A model generated the notes under the pieces. That model did not search any database. It saw only the letters and a list, made by a program, of their open reading frames with translations, and was not told where the DNA came from. This document shows, in pieces, positions 9,089 through 17,998 of a stretch of DNA of 64,000 nt. Positions within the stretch are counted from its first letter, which is position 1; every line of letters starts with the position of its first letter. The position numbers were made by a program, and so were the translations under genes. This DNA comes from Haloarcula mannanilytica (lineage in GTDB: Archaea; Halobacteriota; Halobacteria; Halobacteriales; Haloarculaceae), in assembly GCF_005406125.1 (NCBI RefSeq), contig NZ_BIXZ01000002.1, forward strand, positions 496,001 to 560,000, written 5' to 3'.

Positions 9089-10369
9089 ATGACAATGGAA
9101 CGACGGGCGGTGCTCAAGCGGATCGGTGGCGTTGGTGCGGCTGCGGCCGTGGCTGGCTGTAGCGTGCAAGAGCAGGGCAGTGACGGCTCGGATGGGGGAA
9201 CGGCATCCGGCGACGGTTCGGGCGACGGGGCAAGCAGCGGTACCCAGCAGTCCGGCGGGACCGCGACGGCGTGGTACCAGCTCCAGGACTCGGAGCAGCC
9301 CGCCCGCCAGGACGCAATCGGGACCTTCGAGAGCGAGACGGAGTTCGGCATCGAAGGGTCGGACATCTCTGACATGGAAAAGAAGACCACGAGCGCGATT
9401 CCGGCCGGGCAGGGGCCGGAGATCTTCGAGTGGGCACACGACTGGGTGGGCGACTACTATCAGCGGGAGTTCGTCGTCGACCAGTCCGACGAGCTCTCCG
9501 TGAGCCTCGACCAGTTCACGGACGCCGCCGCCTCTGCCGTCCAGTTCGACGACGCTGTCGTCGGACTCCCGCACTCTGCGGAGACGGTGACGCTCATCTA
9601 CAACGCGGATATCGTCGACGAAGCGCCCGAGACCATCGATGACATGGTGTCGGTGATGGAGGAGTACCACGACCCCGACAAGAGCCAGTATGGGATCGCT
9701 GCGCCGTTCAACCCGTACTTCACGAGCGGCTGGATTCAGGCGTTCGGTGGCTACTATTTCGACCCGGAACAGGACCCGGCGCTCGGACTGGATGCCGACG
9801 AAGCTATCGAGGGACTCCAGTTCGCTCTCGACACCCTCCGTCCGTATATGCCGGACGACCCGACCTATGAACCACAGGCTGCGACGTTCTCCGAGGGGAA
9901 CGCCGCCTTCGCGGTCAACGGCCCGTGGTATCTCGCGACGCTGAACCAGAACGACGTAAACTACGAGGTGGCGACGTTCCCTGCCATCGACGGCGGCGAG
10001 GTGACGCCATACACCGGCATCTCGATGTGGTACTTCGCGGACACGATGAGCGAAGGTGGGGACAATGCCACGGCCGCCCGGAATTTCGTCGAGTGGTTCG
10101 CCACCAACGAAGACCACGCCACGCGACTCGCCGAGGAGCAGGGTGCGATCCCGGTGCTCGATAGCCTCGTCGGCAGCGACGAACTCCCCGCCCACGTCCA
10201 GACGTATTCACAGACCGTCAGCCAGGGGATTCCGATGCCAACCGACCCGCGCATGAACAAGGTGTGGGCACCGCTTGAAAACGCCCTGATCGAGGCGTTC
10301 AACGGCGACGCGAGCGCTGAAGACGCGCTGACGACCGCCGCTGAGGAAATCCGTAGCAACTGGGAGTGA
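9089..10369 (+). CDS. Sugar ABC transporter substrate-binding lipoprotein
   Basis: This 426-aa extracellular solute-binding protein (family 1, MalE-like) begins with a twin-arginine signal (ERRAVLKRIGG) and a lipobox AVAGC, followed by a Ser/Gly-rich linker. It is therefore exported folded by Tat and anchored by a lipid. The mature part has typical features of the maltose-binding family, such as AWYQLQDSEQPAR and GNAAFAVNGPWYLATL. It probably binds maltodextrins, given the flanking GH13 and GH15 genes. ATG 9089 or 9095 can start it; an earlier in-frame ATG at 9059 overlaps the TATA box and is unlikely. Confidence 0.92.
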   Translation: MTMERRAVLKRIGGVGAAAAVAGCSVQEQGSDGSDGGTASGDGSGDGASSGTQQSGGTATAWYQLQDSEQPARQDAIGTFESETEFGIEGSDISDMEKKTTSAIPAGQGPEIFEWAHDWVGDYYQREFVVDQSDELSVSLDQFTDAAASAVQFDDAVVGLPHSAETVTLIYNADIVDEAPETIDDMVSVMEEYHDPDKSQYGIAAPFNPYFTSGWIQAFGGYYFDPEQDPALGLDADEAIEGLQFALDTLRPYMPDDPTYEPQAATFSEGNAAFAVNGPWYLATLNQNDVNYEVATFPAIDGGEVTPYTGISMWYFADTMSEGGDNATAARNFVEWFATNEDHATRLAEEQGAIPVLDSLVGSDELPAHVQTYSQTVSQGIPMPTDPRMNKVWAPLENALIEAFNGDASAEDALTTAAEEIRSNWE

Positions 10370-10379
10370 CCACTGGCCC

Positions 10380-11342
10380 ATGAGTACGGTTTCACGAGCG
10401 GCGGACCGGATCGAGTCGGTCCCGTTTCTGACGCGGGACGACGCGTCGTTACTGTTAGTGCTCCCGGGACTGTTCGTGTTCTCGGCGTTCATGCTGTTCC
10501 CGGTCCTCTACCTGCTGGGTATCTCCTTTACCAACGCCGAACCGGCGAACCTGTTCGCTGGCGAGGGCGTCGTCGCCGTGCTCACGTTCGGTGACGCGCT
10601 GTTCGTCGGCCTGGAGAACTACGCCGACGTGCTGACCGACGGCCAGTTCTGGAACTCCTTCGGGGTCACCTGGCTGTTCGTCGCCACGAGCGTCACGCTC
10701 AAAATCGGGGCGAGCCTGGCTATTGCGCTCACCGTGACCAGCGACCTCGTCCGCGGCAAGCGCGTCCTGCGCTCGCTCATCATCTTCCCGATGGGACTGC
10801 CGCCGATTTTCACTATCACGGTTTGGCGCGGCATCTTCAGCTCCGCCGAGTTCGGGCTGATGAACCAACTGCTGACCGCCTTCGGGGCGAGTTCGGTCGC
10901 GTGGCTGTCGGGCCGCTGGACTGCCTTCGTTGCGTACAACGTCACGGAGGCGTGGCTGGCGTACCCGTTCATGGTCATTATCACCGTCAGCGCGCTCCAA
11001 GATGTGCCCGAGGAACTCCACGAGGCGGCTGTCGTCGACGGCGCGGGCTTTCTCGCACGCTTTGCCCACATCACGCTCCCGTCGATCAAACGTCCCGTGC
11101 TGTTCGCGTCTATCCTGACCTCGGCGGCGTCGTTCCAGCAGTTCCTCATCCCGTTCGTGTTCAACCAGGGCGGCCCGGCGCGGGCGAACGAACTCATCGT
11201 CGTCTACGGCTACCGTGAGGCGCTGTCGTTCCAGCAGTACGGCCGCGGCGCGGCCATCAGCATCATCGCGCTCGTGTTCATCGGCGCGTTCATGTGGCTC
11301 AACGTCAAGAAAGGCCGACTCGCTGACGGGGTGAACGAATAA
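10380..11342 (+). CDS. Sugar ABC transporter permease (MalF type)
   Basis: This 320-aa permease has about six membrane segments and the EAA loop that contacts the ATPase (DVPEELHEAAVVDGAGFLARF). It starts 10 bases after the binding-protein stop, and its stop overlaps the next permease start by one base (TAATG), so the three genes form one operon. It would form half of the membrane channel for alpha-glucan oligosaccharides. Confidence 0.93.
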   Translation: MSTVSRAADRIESVPFLTRDDASLLLVLPGLFVFSAFMLFPVLYLLGISFTNAEPANLFAGEGVVAVLTFGDALFVGLENYADVLTDGQFWNSFGVTWLFVATSVTLKIGASLAIALTVTSDLVRGKRVLRSLIIFPMGLPPIFTITVWRGIFSSAEFGLMNQLLTAFGASSVAWLSGRWTAFVAYNVTEAWLAYPFMVIITVSALQDVPEELHEAAVVDGAGFLARFAHITLPSIKRPVLFASILTSAASFQQFLIPFVFNQGGPARANELIVVYGYREALSFQQYGRGAAISIIALVFIGAFMWLNVKKGRLADGVNE

Positions 11343-12421
11343 TGCTGCTTGGCGCAATCGCACGGAAGCTTTCCGAGGACGTGAAGACGGTCGCTACGAT
11401 GCCCGCCCGGACGATCCGGAAGTGGTCCTACACCGTCCAGGCGGTCCGTCGGGGCGAACTGCCAGCCTCGGAAGTCCTGAAGGTAATCCTCTCGACTATC
11501 GGGGCGACGCTGGTGGTGCTGGCACTCCTCTTCCCAATCTACTGGATTCTGATGGCGGCCCTCTCCGGTTCCGGAAGCTCGCTATACACCTCTGAGAGCT
11601 TCTCTCTGCTGCCCTCAGACCCGACGATACAGCCGTTCATCTGGGTTATCGGTGATCTCATCGTGCCGGCGTACTCGATCTCTGTCGGGATTCCGTTCAC
11701 CGATCTCGCCTTCGTGTTCCAGACGCCAGGGATAGAGATTCTGGATGCCTCCGACTACGGCGTCGACCGCCCGTCGGAGTTCAAGCGCTTCCTCTGGAAC
11801 AGTCTCATGGTGGCGATTCCGACCGTCCTGATAGCGATGTCGCTCATTATTCCGGCGGCCTATGCCCTCTCACGCCGGAAGTTCCTCTTCCGCCGGAAAA
11901 TCCTGTTCCTCTACGTCCTGATGACGCAGGTCGGTGGTGGCCTGGGGGTCGCCCTACTCATCGGGATGTACGCACTGTACGTCCAGTTCGGCATTAACGA
12001 CAGCAAGCTGGCGCTAGCAGTGTACTACGCTGCGACCGCCGTGCCGTTCAACACGTGGCTGCTGAAGACCTACATGGACGGCATTCCCGTCTCCTACGAG
12101 GAGGCCGCGGTCGTCGACGGTGCGCCGCCGTGGCGGGTCGTCACGGAGGTCATCATCCCGATGTCGACGGCCGGGCTGGCGACGGTGTTCATCTTCGTCT
12201 TCCTCACCGGGTGGACGGAGTTCGTTGTCGCCCAGACGCTACTCGGGACGGAGAACTACACACTGCCGGTCGGCCTCTACGCGATGGTCGACGAGTACTC
12301 CATCCCGTGGGCGCGCTTCTCCGCGTTCGCGCTTACTTTCGCCTCGCCGATCATGCTGGCGTACCTGTTCGCCCAGCGCTACATCGAGGGGGGACTCTCC
12401 TTCAGCGGGATGGAGGGCTAG
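11342..12421 (+). CDS. Sugar ABC transporter permease (MalG type)
   Basis: This 359-aa second permease pairs with the preceding MalF-like protein. It has an N-terminal cytoplasmic extension of about 55 residues, a periplasmic-type insert, and the EAA loop GIPVSYEEAAVVDGAPPWRV near residue 255. ATG 11342 overlaps the previous stop, which implies translational coupling. The stop overlaps the convergent lipoprotein gene by four bases. Confidence 0.93.
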   Translation: MLLGAIARKLSEDVKTVATMPARTIRKWSYTVQAVRRGELPASEVLKVILSTIGATLVVLALLFPIYWILMAALSGSGSSLYTSESFSLLPSDPTIQPFIWVIGDLIVPAYSISVGIPFTDLAFVFQTPGIEILDASDYGVDRPSEFKRFLWNSLMVAIPTVLIAMSLIIPAAYALSRRKFLFRRKILFLYVLMTQVGGGLGVALLIGMYALYVQFGINDSKLALAVYYAATAVPFNTWLLKTYMDGIPVSYEEAAVVDGAPPWRVVTEVIIPMSTAGLATVFIFVFLTGWTEFVVAQTLLGTENYTLPVGLYAMVDEYSIPWARFSAFALTFASPIMLAYLFAQRYIEGGLSFSGMEG

Positions 12422-13020
12422 GCCGGCGCGACGCCGGCCGTCATCCAGCAGCCCTCGTAGGGCGATTGGGTCTGCTTTTCGACCGTCCACCGGTAGCTCG
12501 TCGTCGTTCCGTTCCCGTCGACGACCGTCACCGGCTGTGACGCGGTGTCGCCGTCGCGTTCCAGCGGCCCGTACCGCACGCCGGTCGCGTTCAACAGCGG
12601 CTCGAACCCGTCCGTTATCGTCCGGACGAAGTTCGAGTACGGCCCTGTCAGGTCCCGGTTCGACGGCGACGCGAACCGCCAGGTCGTGTTGATGCCTTCG
12701 TTCGTCGTCGGGTCGTTGTTCTGGAGCGCTAGCACCTGGATGTGGACGACCAGCCCCGGCGGCCGCTCGCAGTTCGGCCGCAGTTCGAGGACCCGCGGCT
12801 GTGTCACCACCGACCGGTTGGCGTCAACGGAGACGTTGCCCCAGTACTCCCGCTCGGCCCCTGCCGGTTCGACCGCTTGCGCGTCCTCCGTCGGCACGTT
12901 GGCAGGCGTAATCGTCACTTCTGACCCCGTCGAGTCGCCACTACCGAAAAACGCGCCACAGCCTGCCAGTGTGACGAGCGCGGCAAGTGCGACGAGAACG
13001 AGGGGGCGAACGGCTGTCAT
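12418..13020 (-). CDS. Secreted lipoprotein of unknown function
   Basis: A 200-aa protein with a short basic N-terminus, a hydrophobic stretch and the lipobox LAGC, so it is predicted to be a Sec-exported lipoprotein. The mature domain is rich in Asn, Thr and Pro and contains several NxS/T sequons (for example NVSVD, NATG, NGTT) that archaea may glycosylate. I do not recognise a family. The ATG at 13020 is chosen; a GTG lies two codons earlier. The gene is convergent with the sugar permease and overlaps it by four bases. Confidence 0.75.
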   Translation of the reverse strand: MTAVRPLVLVALAALVTLAGCGAFFGSGDSTGSEVTITPANVPTEDAQAVEPAGAEREYWGNVSVDANRSVVTQPRVLELRPNCERPPGLVVHIQVLALQNNDPTTNEGINTTWRFASPSNRDLTGPYSNFVRTITDGFEPLLNATGVRYGPLERDGDTASQPVTVVDGNGTTTSYRWTVEKQTQSPYEGCWMTAGVAPA

Positions 13021-13083
13021 ACCCACGTATTGGCGCGCATCGCCTTCGGTGTTCTGTCGCCGGTGCCGGACGTGCGTTCGCTC

Positions 13084-13806
13084 TCAGCGGTCCACGCCAT
13101 CGCCAAGTCGCTCCTTGACCGCGTCGATGTCGCTCGGTTCGTTGACGTTGTGACACCAGCCGTCGAGTTCGACCGCCTCGACGCGGTGACCGGCACTCAG
13201 CAACAGGTCGATTGCGTCGGGGAGTTCGTACTCGCCCCGCTCGGAGGGCTGGGTCAGCGCGCAGGCGTGGCCGATGGCCGATTCGAACACGAAAAAGCCC
13301 CGCGTGACCAGCGTCGACGGCGGGTCCGACGGCTTCTCGACGAGGCCGGTCACCCGCCCCTCGTCGTCCGTCATGACGACGCCGGTGGTCCTGGCCTCGG
13401 CCCGCGACACGTCCTCGACGAGCAGCGTCGCGCTGGCGTCGGTCTCGCGGTGGCGCTCGACCGCATCGCCCAGGTTCGCCCGGCAGACGTTGTCGCCGTT
13501 CAGGACGACGAAGGTCCCGTCGACGGCCGACTGGGCCTGTTCGAGTGCGTGGGCAAGCCCCAGCTGTTCGTCCTGCCGAACGTACACTATCGGGGTATCA
13601 CGGTACTGTTCGCCGTAGTGGGCCACGATGTCGTCGCCGCGGTAGCCGATGATGACGACCAAGCGGTCGACGCCGACGGACAGCAGCGCCTCGAAACAGT
13701 GTGTCAGTAGCGGGTGCCCCGCTACTTCGACTAACCCTTTCGGCGTGTCCGCAGTGAGCGGTCGCATCCGCGTCCCTTCGCCAGCAGCGAGTACGACGCC
13801 GTCCAT
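13084..13806 (-). CDS. Sugar-phosphate nucleotidyltransferase
   Basis: This 240-aa protein is of the glucose-1-phosphate uridylyl/thymidylyltransferase superfamily. It starts with VVLAAGEGTRMRPLT, the nucleotide-binding signature, and carries TPKGLVEVAGHPLL, FVVLNGDNVC with the metal-binding Asp, and GLVEKPSDPP. It would activate a hexose phosphate as an NDP-sugar for surface glycans or glycoprotein synthesis. The exact sugar and nucleotide cannot be told from sequence. It lacks the left-handed beta-helix tail found in longer bifunctional relatives. The start at 13806 places the signature at the N-terminus. Confidence 0.88.
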   Translation of the reverse strand: MDGVVLAAGEGTRMRPLTADTPKGLVEVAGHPLLTHCFEALLSVGVDRLVVIIGYRGDDIVAHYGEQYRDTPIVYVRQDEQLGLAHALEQAQSAVDGTFVVLNGDNVCRANLGDAVERHRETDASATLLVEDVSRAEARTTGVVMTDDEGRVTGLVEKPSDPPSTLVTRGFFVFESAIGHACALTQPSERGEYELPDAIDLLLSAGHRVEAVELDGWCHNVNEPSDIDAVKERLGDGVDR

Positions 13807-13881
13807 AGCTGGCCCCACACTCGCACCGGCTAAATGCCTGTGGGCGAGCGGGTTTTGGCCGTGGCCTGCCAACCTCGACCT

Positions 13882-14040
13882 ATGGCTGAGGAGTGTGATA
13901 CCTGCGGCCGGTCAGTCACCGTCGACGAAGCGATCCGCCGGGAGACGGTCGGCGACCTCGATAGCGACCGCTGGCAGACGCTGTGCTGTCCGGACTGCGG
14001 TGCCCGACTCCGGACTGTCTTCGTCGGCCCGGACTCCTGA
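13882..14040 (+). CDS. Small zinc-finger protein
   Basis: This 52-aa protein has two CxxC knuckles, CDTCG at the N-terminus and CCPDCG near residue 39, separated by a charged helix-like segment. That is typical of the numerous haloarchaeal zinc-finger microproteins, some of which affect stress or biofilm phenotypes. The function is unknown. The preferred start (MAEECDTCG) is internal to a longer open frame and lies directly before the first knuckle. Confidence 0.75.
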   Translation: MAEECDTCGRSVTVDEAIRRETVGDLDSDRWQTLCCPDCGARLRTVFVGPDS

Positions 14041-14081
14041 CGGGGAAAGAGACAGGTGGCTCTGGCGTGTGTTGTCGTAGC

Positions 14082-14267
14082 ATGGAAGACGAAGCGTGGC
14101 GCTCGGTCGAAATCATCCGGGACAACGACGGCGTGCCCCACGTCCTCCAGCAGAAGCTGCTGGTGTTCACAAGCGGCGTCTCCGAGGAGTCGGCCGGCTA
14201 CACCAAACCGGCGATGGAACACCGGCTGGTACCGCTCAAGGACCTCACGAAGTTCGGGGGGACGTAG
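14082..14267 (+). CDS. Small conserved-looking hypothetical protein
   Basis: A 61-aa acidic/basic mixed protein starting MEDEAWRSVEIIRDN. It has no membrane segment, zinc knuckle or other motif that I recognise. It lies 41 bases after the zinc-finger gene on the same strand and may be co-transcribed with it. Its stop abuts the convergent DsrE-like gene at 14268. Codon composition is like that of the neighbouring genes, which supports it being real. Confidence 0.6.
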   Translation: MEDEAWRSVEIIRDNDGVPHVLQQKLLVFTSGVSEESAGYTKPAMEHRLVPLKDLTKFGGT

Positions 14268-14624
14268 TCAGACCGTGATGATCTCGTACTCGTCGTCGAC
14301 CAGCGACCGGATACTGGGATGCCCGTCGTATTCGGCGAGCGTTGCGAGACCGGCCTCGTCGACGGCTTCGGACACGTCATAGGCGCTCGCACAGTAATCA
14401 CACACTGAAACGGTGTCCCGAACGGCCGCGTAGAGGTCGTGGTAGTCGTGGTCCTCGTCTTCGAGTTCGGGAATCCACTGCGTCCCGCCGCCGTCGAAGA
14501 TGACTTCGACGTTGTCTCCCTCCGTCTCGGCGAACTCCTTTGCGCCTTCGAGTGCGTTGACGACGCGACCGAGGTCAGACGGCGATTCCGTTCCGGCGAA
14601 GATGATGAACGCAGCGTTTGCCAT
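14268..14624 (-). CDS. DsrE-like family protein
   Basis: This 118-aa protein has the DsrE/DsrF fold pattern: an N-terminal beta strand (AAFIIFAGTESPSD), an acidic middle, and a C-terminal segment with a CDYC pair near residue 75. DsrE-like proteins handle persulfide sulfur or act as small regulators. The cysteines here are not in the classical DsrE position, so the biochemical role is open. ATG 14624 is preferred over an in-frame upstream start because the first strand begins directly after it. Confidence 0.7.
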   Translation of the reverse strand: MANAAFIIFAGTESPSDLGRVVNALEGAKEFAETEGDNVEVIFDGGGTQWIPELEDEDHDYHDLYAAVRDTVSVCDYCASAYDVSEAVDEAGLATLAEYDGHPSIRSLVDDEYEIITV

Positions 14625-14744
14625 TACATCTCGGACTATGTGGGCCACACATAGGAACCTCGGGCGGCAGTGCGCTGGGCGCGACTATTCGCTCAGGAGA
14701 CATCTCGGGATACACTTTTGCGCCCGTCCGACCGAGTATCGGTA

Positions 14745-15488
14745 ATGGCCGAACCGCTGTACGTCGGCGTCGACTGGAGCGACGGGGGCTGGGTCGCTGT
14801 CGCGTTCACCGACGACGGTTTTGACCACGCGTCGGTGTTCGACGGCATCGGCGAGTGCTGGTCAGCCTACGACGAGCGCGCCCGCCGGATACTCGTTGGC
14901 GTCCCAATCGGACTTGTGGAGTCGGGAGACCCGGTTCGCCGGTGTGACGACCTCGCTCGGTCGGTGCTCGGTGAGCGCAGCGCGACGGTTCGCACGCCAC
15001 CGGTGCGGGAGGCGACCCGGAAACAGCGTTACTCGACGGCCAAGCGCGTCCACAAGCGCAAGAGCGGCCGGGAACTCACCGAACACGCGTTCGCGCTCAG
15101 TGACAGTCTCGCACGGGTCGACGAACTCCTGCAGGAACTGCCCGAGGCCGCCGCCGTCATCCGTGAGTCCCACCCGGAAGTCTGCTTTCGGGCCTTCGCC
15201 GGGGAGCCGCTCAGCTACTCGAAGCGAACTGCGGGCGGGTACGCCGAGCGGATGCGGATTCTCGCACACTACGACCGCGACGCCGCACCCACGGTCCAGA
15301 AAGCCGCCGAAGCGATGGGTGATACGGGTGTCACTGTCGACGATGTACTGGACGCCGTTGCCCTCGCCTATACGGCTCAGCCCGGCGACGGAGAGCTGTA
15401 CACGCTCCCGTCGGAGCCGCCCCGAGACGCGACGGGGCTGCCCATGGAGATCGTCTATCGGGCGGCGTCGCCACTGGTCGCGCCCTGA
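14745..15488 (+). CDS. DUF429 family protein (predicted RNase H-like nuclease fold)
   Basis: This 247-aa protein opens with YVGVDWSDGGW, the first strand and acidic residue of the RNase H-like DUF429 fold. It continues with ILVGVPIGL, then the family pattern R-x-P-P-x-R-x-A (RTPPVREATRKQRYS) and a late DDVLDAVALA helix carrying acidic residues. DUF429 proteins are predicted nucleases of unknown substrate. The ATG at 14745 starts immediately before the first strand; upstream in-frame codons are probably not translated. Confidence 0.82.
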   Translation: MAEPLYVGVDWSDGGWVAVAFTDDGFDHASVFDGIGECWSAYDERARRILVGVPIGLVESGDPVRRCDDLARSVLGERSATVRTPPVREATRKQRYSTAKRVHKRKSGRELTEHAFALSDSLARVDELLQELPEAAAVIRESHPEVCFRAFAGEPLSYSKRTAGGYAERMRILAHYDRDAAPTVQKAAEAMGDTGVTVDDVLDAVALAYTAQPGDGELYTLPSEPPRDATGLPMEIVYRAASPLVAP

Positions 15489-15539
15489 GCCAGCCGTACC
15501 AGTAGCTCACAGTACGTTAGTTGCGTGCCAGCAACGCTG

Positions 15540-15557
15540 CCGTGTATGCGTACACGG
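15540..15557. terminator. Hairpin between convergent genes
   Basis: CCGTGTA (15540-15546), a TGCG loop and TACACGG (15551-15557) form a perfect 7-bp stem. It lies 52 bases past the DUF429 stop and 48 bases past the cold-shock stop on the other strand, so it could end either transcript. Confidence 0.4.
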
Positions 15558-15605
15558 CGGTCGCTGACAAGTGATTATAGTGCTGGACTGTAGACAGAAG
15601 CCGTC

Positions 15606-15800
15606 TTACAGTCGCGTGAGATTGGTCGCTCGCGGACCCTTGTCCGCTTGCTCGATGTCGAACTCGACTTCCTGCCCCTCTTCGAGGTCAGGGCCGCCGA
15701 CGTCTTCCATGTGGAAGAAAACGTCTTCGTCCGCATCGTCAGTCTCGATGAAGCCGTACCCGCCGGTGTCATTGAAGAAGTCGACAGTGCCTTCCGCCAT
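15606..15800 (-). CDS. cspA: Cold-shock domain protein
   Basis: This 64-aa CspA-type OB-fold protein carries RNP1 GGYGFI and RNP2 VFFHM, which bind single-stranded RNA or DNA. Haloarchaeal Csp proteins are thought to act as RNA chaperones. It starts two bases after the stop of the paralogous gene upstream, so the two form a tandem pair in one operon. The proteins differ at only a few positions, for example an ATNLTRL versus an ANNVERL C-terminus. Confidence 0.95.
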   Translation of the reverse strand: MAEGTVDFFNDTGGYGFIETDDADEDVFFHMEDVGGPDLEEGQEVEFDIEQADKGPRATNLTRL

Positions 15801-15802
15801 CG

Positions 15803-15997
15803 TTAGAGCCGCTCCACGTTGTTGGCTCGCGGACCCTTGTCCGCCTGCTCGATGTCGAATTCGAGCTCCTGTCCTTCCTCGAGGTCCGGGCCGCCGATGT
15901 CTTCCATGTGGAAGAAGACGTCCTCGTCCGCGTCCTCAGTATCGATGAAACCGTAACCGCCAGTGTCGTTGAAGAAATCAACCGTTCCTTTCGCCAT
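15803..15997 (-). CDS. cspA: Cold-shock domain protein, tandem paralogue
   Basis: This 64-aa protein begins MAKGTVDFFND and contains the same RNP1 and RNP2 motifs as the gene downstream of it. The near-identity and the two-base gap indicate a recent tandem duplication. ATG 15997 is chosen because it matches the paralogue's N-terminus; an in-frame start three codons earlier exists. Confidence 0.95.
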   Translation of the reverse strand: MAKGTVDFFNDTGGYGFIDTEDADEDVFFHMEDIGGPDLEEGQELEFDIEQADKGPRANNVERL

Positions 15998-16221
15998 TGC
16001 AACCAAAGAGAAGCCAGCACCACGGATAACAGTGTCGGTACGACTATCGGGTAGCTACCGGACCGAATCGGCTGCAGTCTGGCGATTATGCAGTGTGTAA
16101 TACTGGCATGCCACACACGACGGCGGATTCTGAGCAAGCCATCGTCTCCACCCAATGTGGCGTTCGGTCTTACCGTCTGACTAACCAAATGGAATTAGGC
16201 GTGTGCCCTCGAATCGAAACT

Positions 16222-17418
16222 ATGGACAGTGGCGTGCGGGCCCGTCTCGCGCCGTGGTTGCTTGCCGGCTTCGGTCTCGCTCTTGCAGCCGTGGCCGTCG
16301 TCTGGCACCTCGGTATCGAGACACAGCGCATCGGCCAGCTCGGCGGCCCCACGCTCGCACTGGCCCTCGACGGCTTGCTCCCGCTGGTGCTCGTGTATGG
16401 CAGTTACCGGCTCGTGTCATCGTCGACCCCGAGAGAGCAAATCTGGACAGTGTTTGTCTGGAGTGTCGTCGGAGGCCTCGCGGTCGGGACTCTCATCGGC
16501 CTGAGCGTTCTCATTCGCACGATAGAGGGGCGGGTGATCGCCGAGTCGGTGTTCGTCACGCTCCTGGCGATTGAGACGGGCGCTGTCACGGGCCTCACCG
16601 CGGGTACGTTCGCCATCCGGGCTCGCCAGGATGCGCGTCGTGCGACCCGAACCACGAACACGCTGTCGTTCGTCAACGACCTACTTCGACACGATATCGC
16701 AAACGGGCTGGTCGTCATCGACGGTCGGGCGACGATCCTCCAGCGCAACGCCGAGTCTGAAACAGTCGAAGCCGCGGCGGACGCGATCCGCGATCAGGTG
16801 ACCGAACTCGATAGCTTAGTCGACAACGCTGGGGCCGTCGCGGAAACGCTCAGTTCGGACCCGGAGTTCGAGCCGATTGACATCGTCACTGTCGCCGAGA
16901 CGGTGATTCAGGGAATCGAGCAAACACATACCGTCGCTATCGAACTCCGCGGCCCGGACAGCGCGATGGTGTACGCCAATGAGGCCACCCGGCCGATACT
17001 CCGGAACCTCCTCGAAAACGCCATCGAACACGGAACGCCGGCAGCCGCACTCCCTGCCGAGGGGACCGCGACAGACGGGTCCGCGGTACAGGGCGACGGG
17101 CAACAGATGGACACGACCCGACCGACGGCAGACGAGTCCGGCCACCCGTCGGTACTCGTCGTGATCCGTGAAACCGACGCTGTCGTCGAAACCCACATCG
17201 TTGACGACGGCCCGGGCATCCCCGACGATCAACGCGACAACATCTTCGACCCGCGGGCGGGCGACACCCACGGCGGCGGCCTCCACCTCGTCCAGACGCT
17301 CGTCGAGAGCTACGGCGGCGACATCTACCTCGCCGACGCCGTTACCGGAGTCAACGCGGCTTACCCCGGCAGCGACCTCGATGGCGCGCATTTCGTCGTC
17401 GAACTCCCGCGGGCGTGA
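16222..17418 (+). CDS. Membrane-bound sensor histidine kinase
   Basis: This 398-aa kinase has four hydrophobic segments in its first 135 residues, suggesting a membrane sensor of the type seen in other haloarchaeal kinases. The phosphoacceptor segment is LLRHDIANGL near residue 154, the N-box is NLLENAIEHG near residue 262, and ATP-lid motifs DDGPGI and GDTHGGGLHL follow. There is no PAS or HAMP domain and no response regulator next to it, so the output is unknown. Residues around 270-300 form a low-complexity insert between the N and G1 boxes. The start at 16222 precedes the first membrane segment. Confidence 0.88.
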   Translation: MDSGVRARLAPWLLAGFGLALAAVAVVWHLGIETQRIGQLGGPTLALALDGLLPLVLVYGSYRLVSSSTPREQIWTVFVWSVVGGLAVGTLIGLSVLIRTIEGRVIAESVFVTLLAIETGAVTGLTAGTFAIRARQDARRATRTTNTLSFVNDLLRHDIANGLVVIDGRATILQRNAESETVEAAADAIRDQVTELDSLVDNAGAVAETLSSDPEFEPIDIVTVAETVIQGIEQTHTVAIELRGPDSAMVYANEATRPILRNLLENAIEHGTPAAALPAEGTATDGSAVQGDGQQMDTTRPTADESGHPSVLVVIRETDAVVETHIVDDGPGIPDDQRDNIFDPRAGDTHGGGLHLVQTLVESYGGDIYLADAVTGVNAAYPGSDLDGAHFVVELPRA

Positions 17419-17470
17419 GAGGGGTCCGCACGACCGACGTTTCTTGACTGTGGGGGGCACAGTGAGTGGT

Positions 17471-17998
17471 ATGTTCCCTCGCCTGCGTGCCCAGGGGCCG
17501 GCCGTACTTGTCCCGCTCGCGTGGACGGTCGTGGGACTGGCCCACCGCGACGTGGTATCCGACCGAGCCGTTCTGATTTTCCACGTCGTCGCTGCCGTCC
17601 TCATCGCTGCCTTCGCCGCTCTCTCGTGGGACGAAATGGAAACAGGCGTCCTCCGGGTCTGGCGCGATATTCTGCTTGTCGGACTGCTGCTGACGGTCGG
17701 CGGCATCGTCGGCCTGCTCCATTCCCCGCTTCGGGACCCGTTCCTGACGACGACGATACTGGGGTGGATGGTCGTCCCGGGAATCGGCCTCTACTACACC
17801 GGCAAGCACGTTTCGGCAGGCCAGCGGGCGTACACGGTCGGGGCTGCGCTGAGCGTCATCGGTGCGGCGGTCTACGCCGGCGCGCTGTTTCCGGCGTCAG
17901 AATCTGCGTTACTCACCGGCATCGCGCTCGCGCTGGTCGGCCAGACGGCCGGCATTGTCCAGGCGGTTCGCCAGCCGGGTGAAACGCCGTCAGGCTAG
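17471..17998 (+). CDS. Polytopic membrane protein of unknown function
   Basis: This 175-aa protein has about six hydrophobic segments and a few short charged loops, with no motif I recognise. It lies 52 bases after the histidine kinase on the same strand and could be transcribed with it. Its last nine bases overlap the convergent oxidoreductase gene. Confidence 0.72.
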   Translation: MFPRLRAQGPAVLVPLAWTVVGLAHRDVVSDRAVLIFHVVAAVLIAAFAALSWDEMETGVLRVWRDILLVGLLLTVGGIVGLLHSPLRDPFLTTTILGWMVVPGIGLYYTGKHVSAGQRAYTVGAALSVIGAAVYAGALFPASESALLTGIALALVGQTAGIVQAVRQPGETPSG

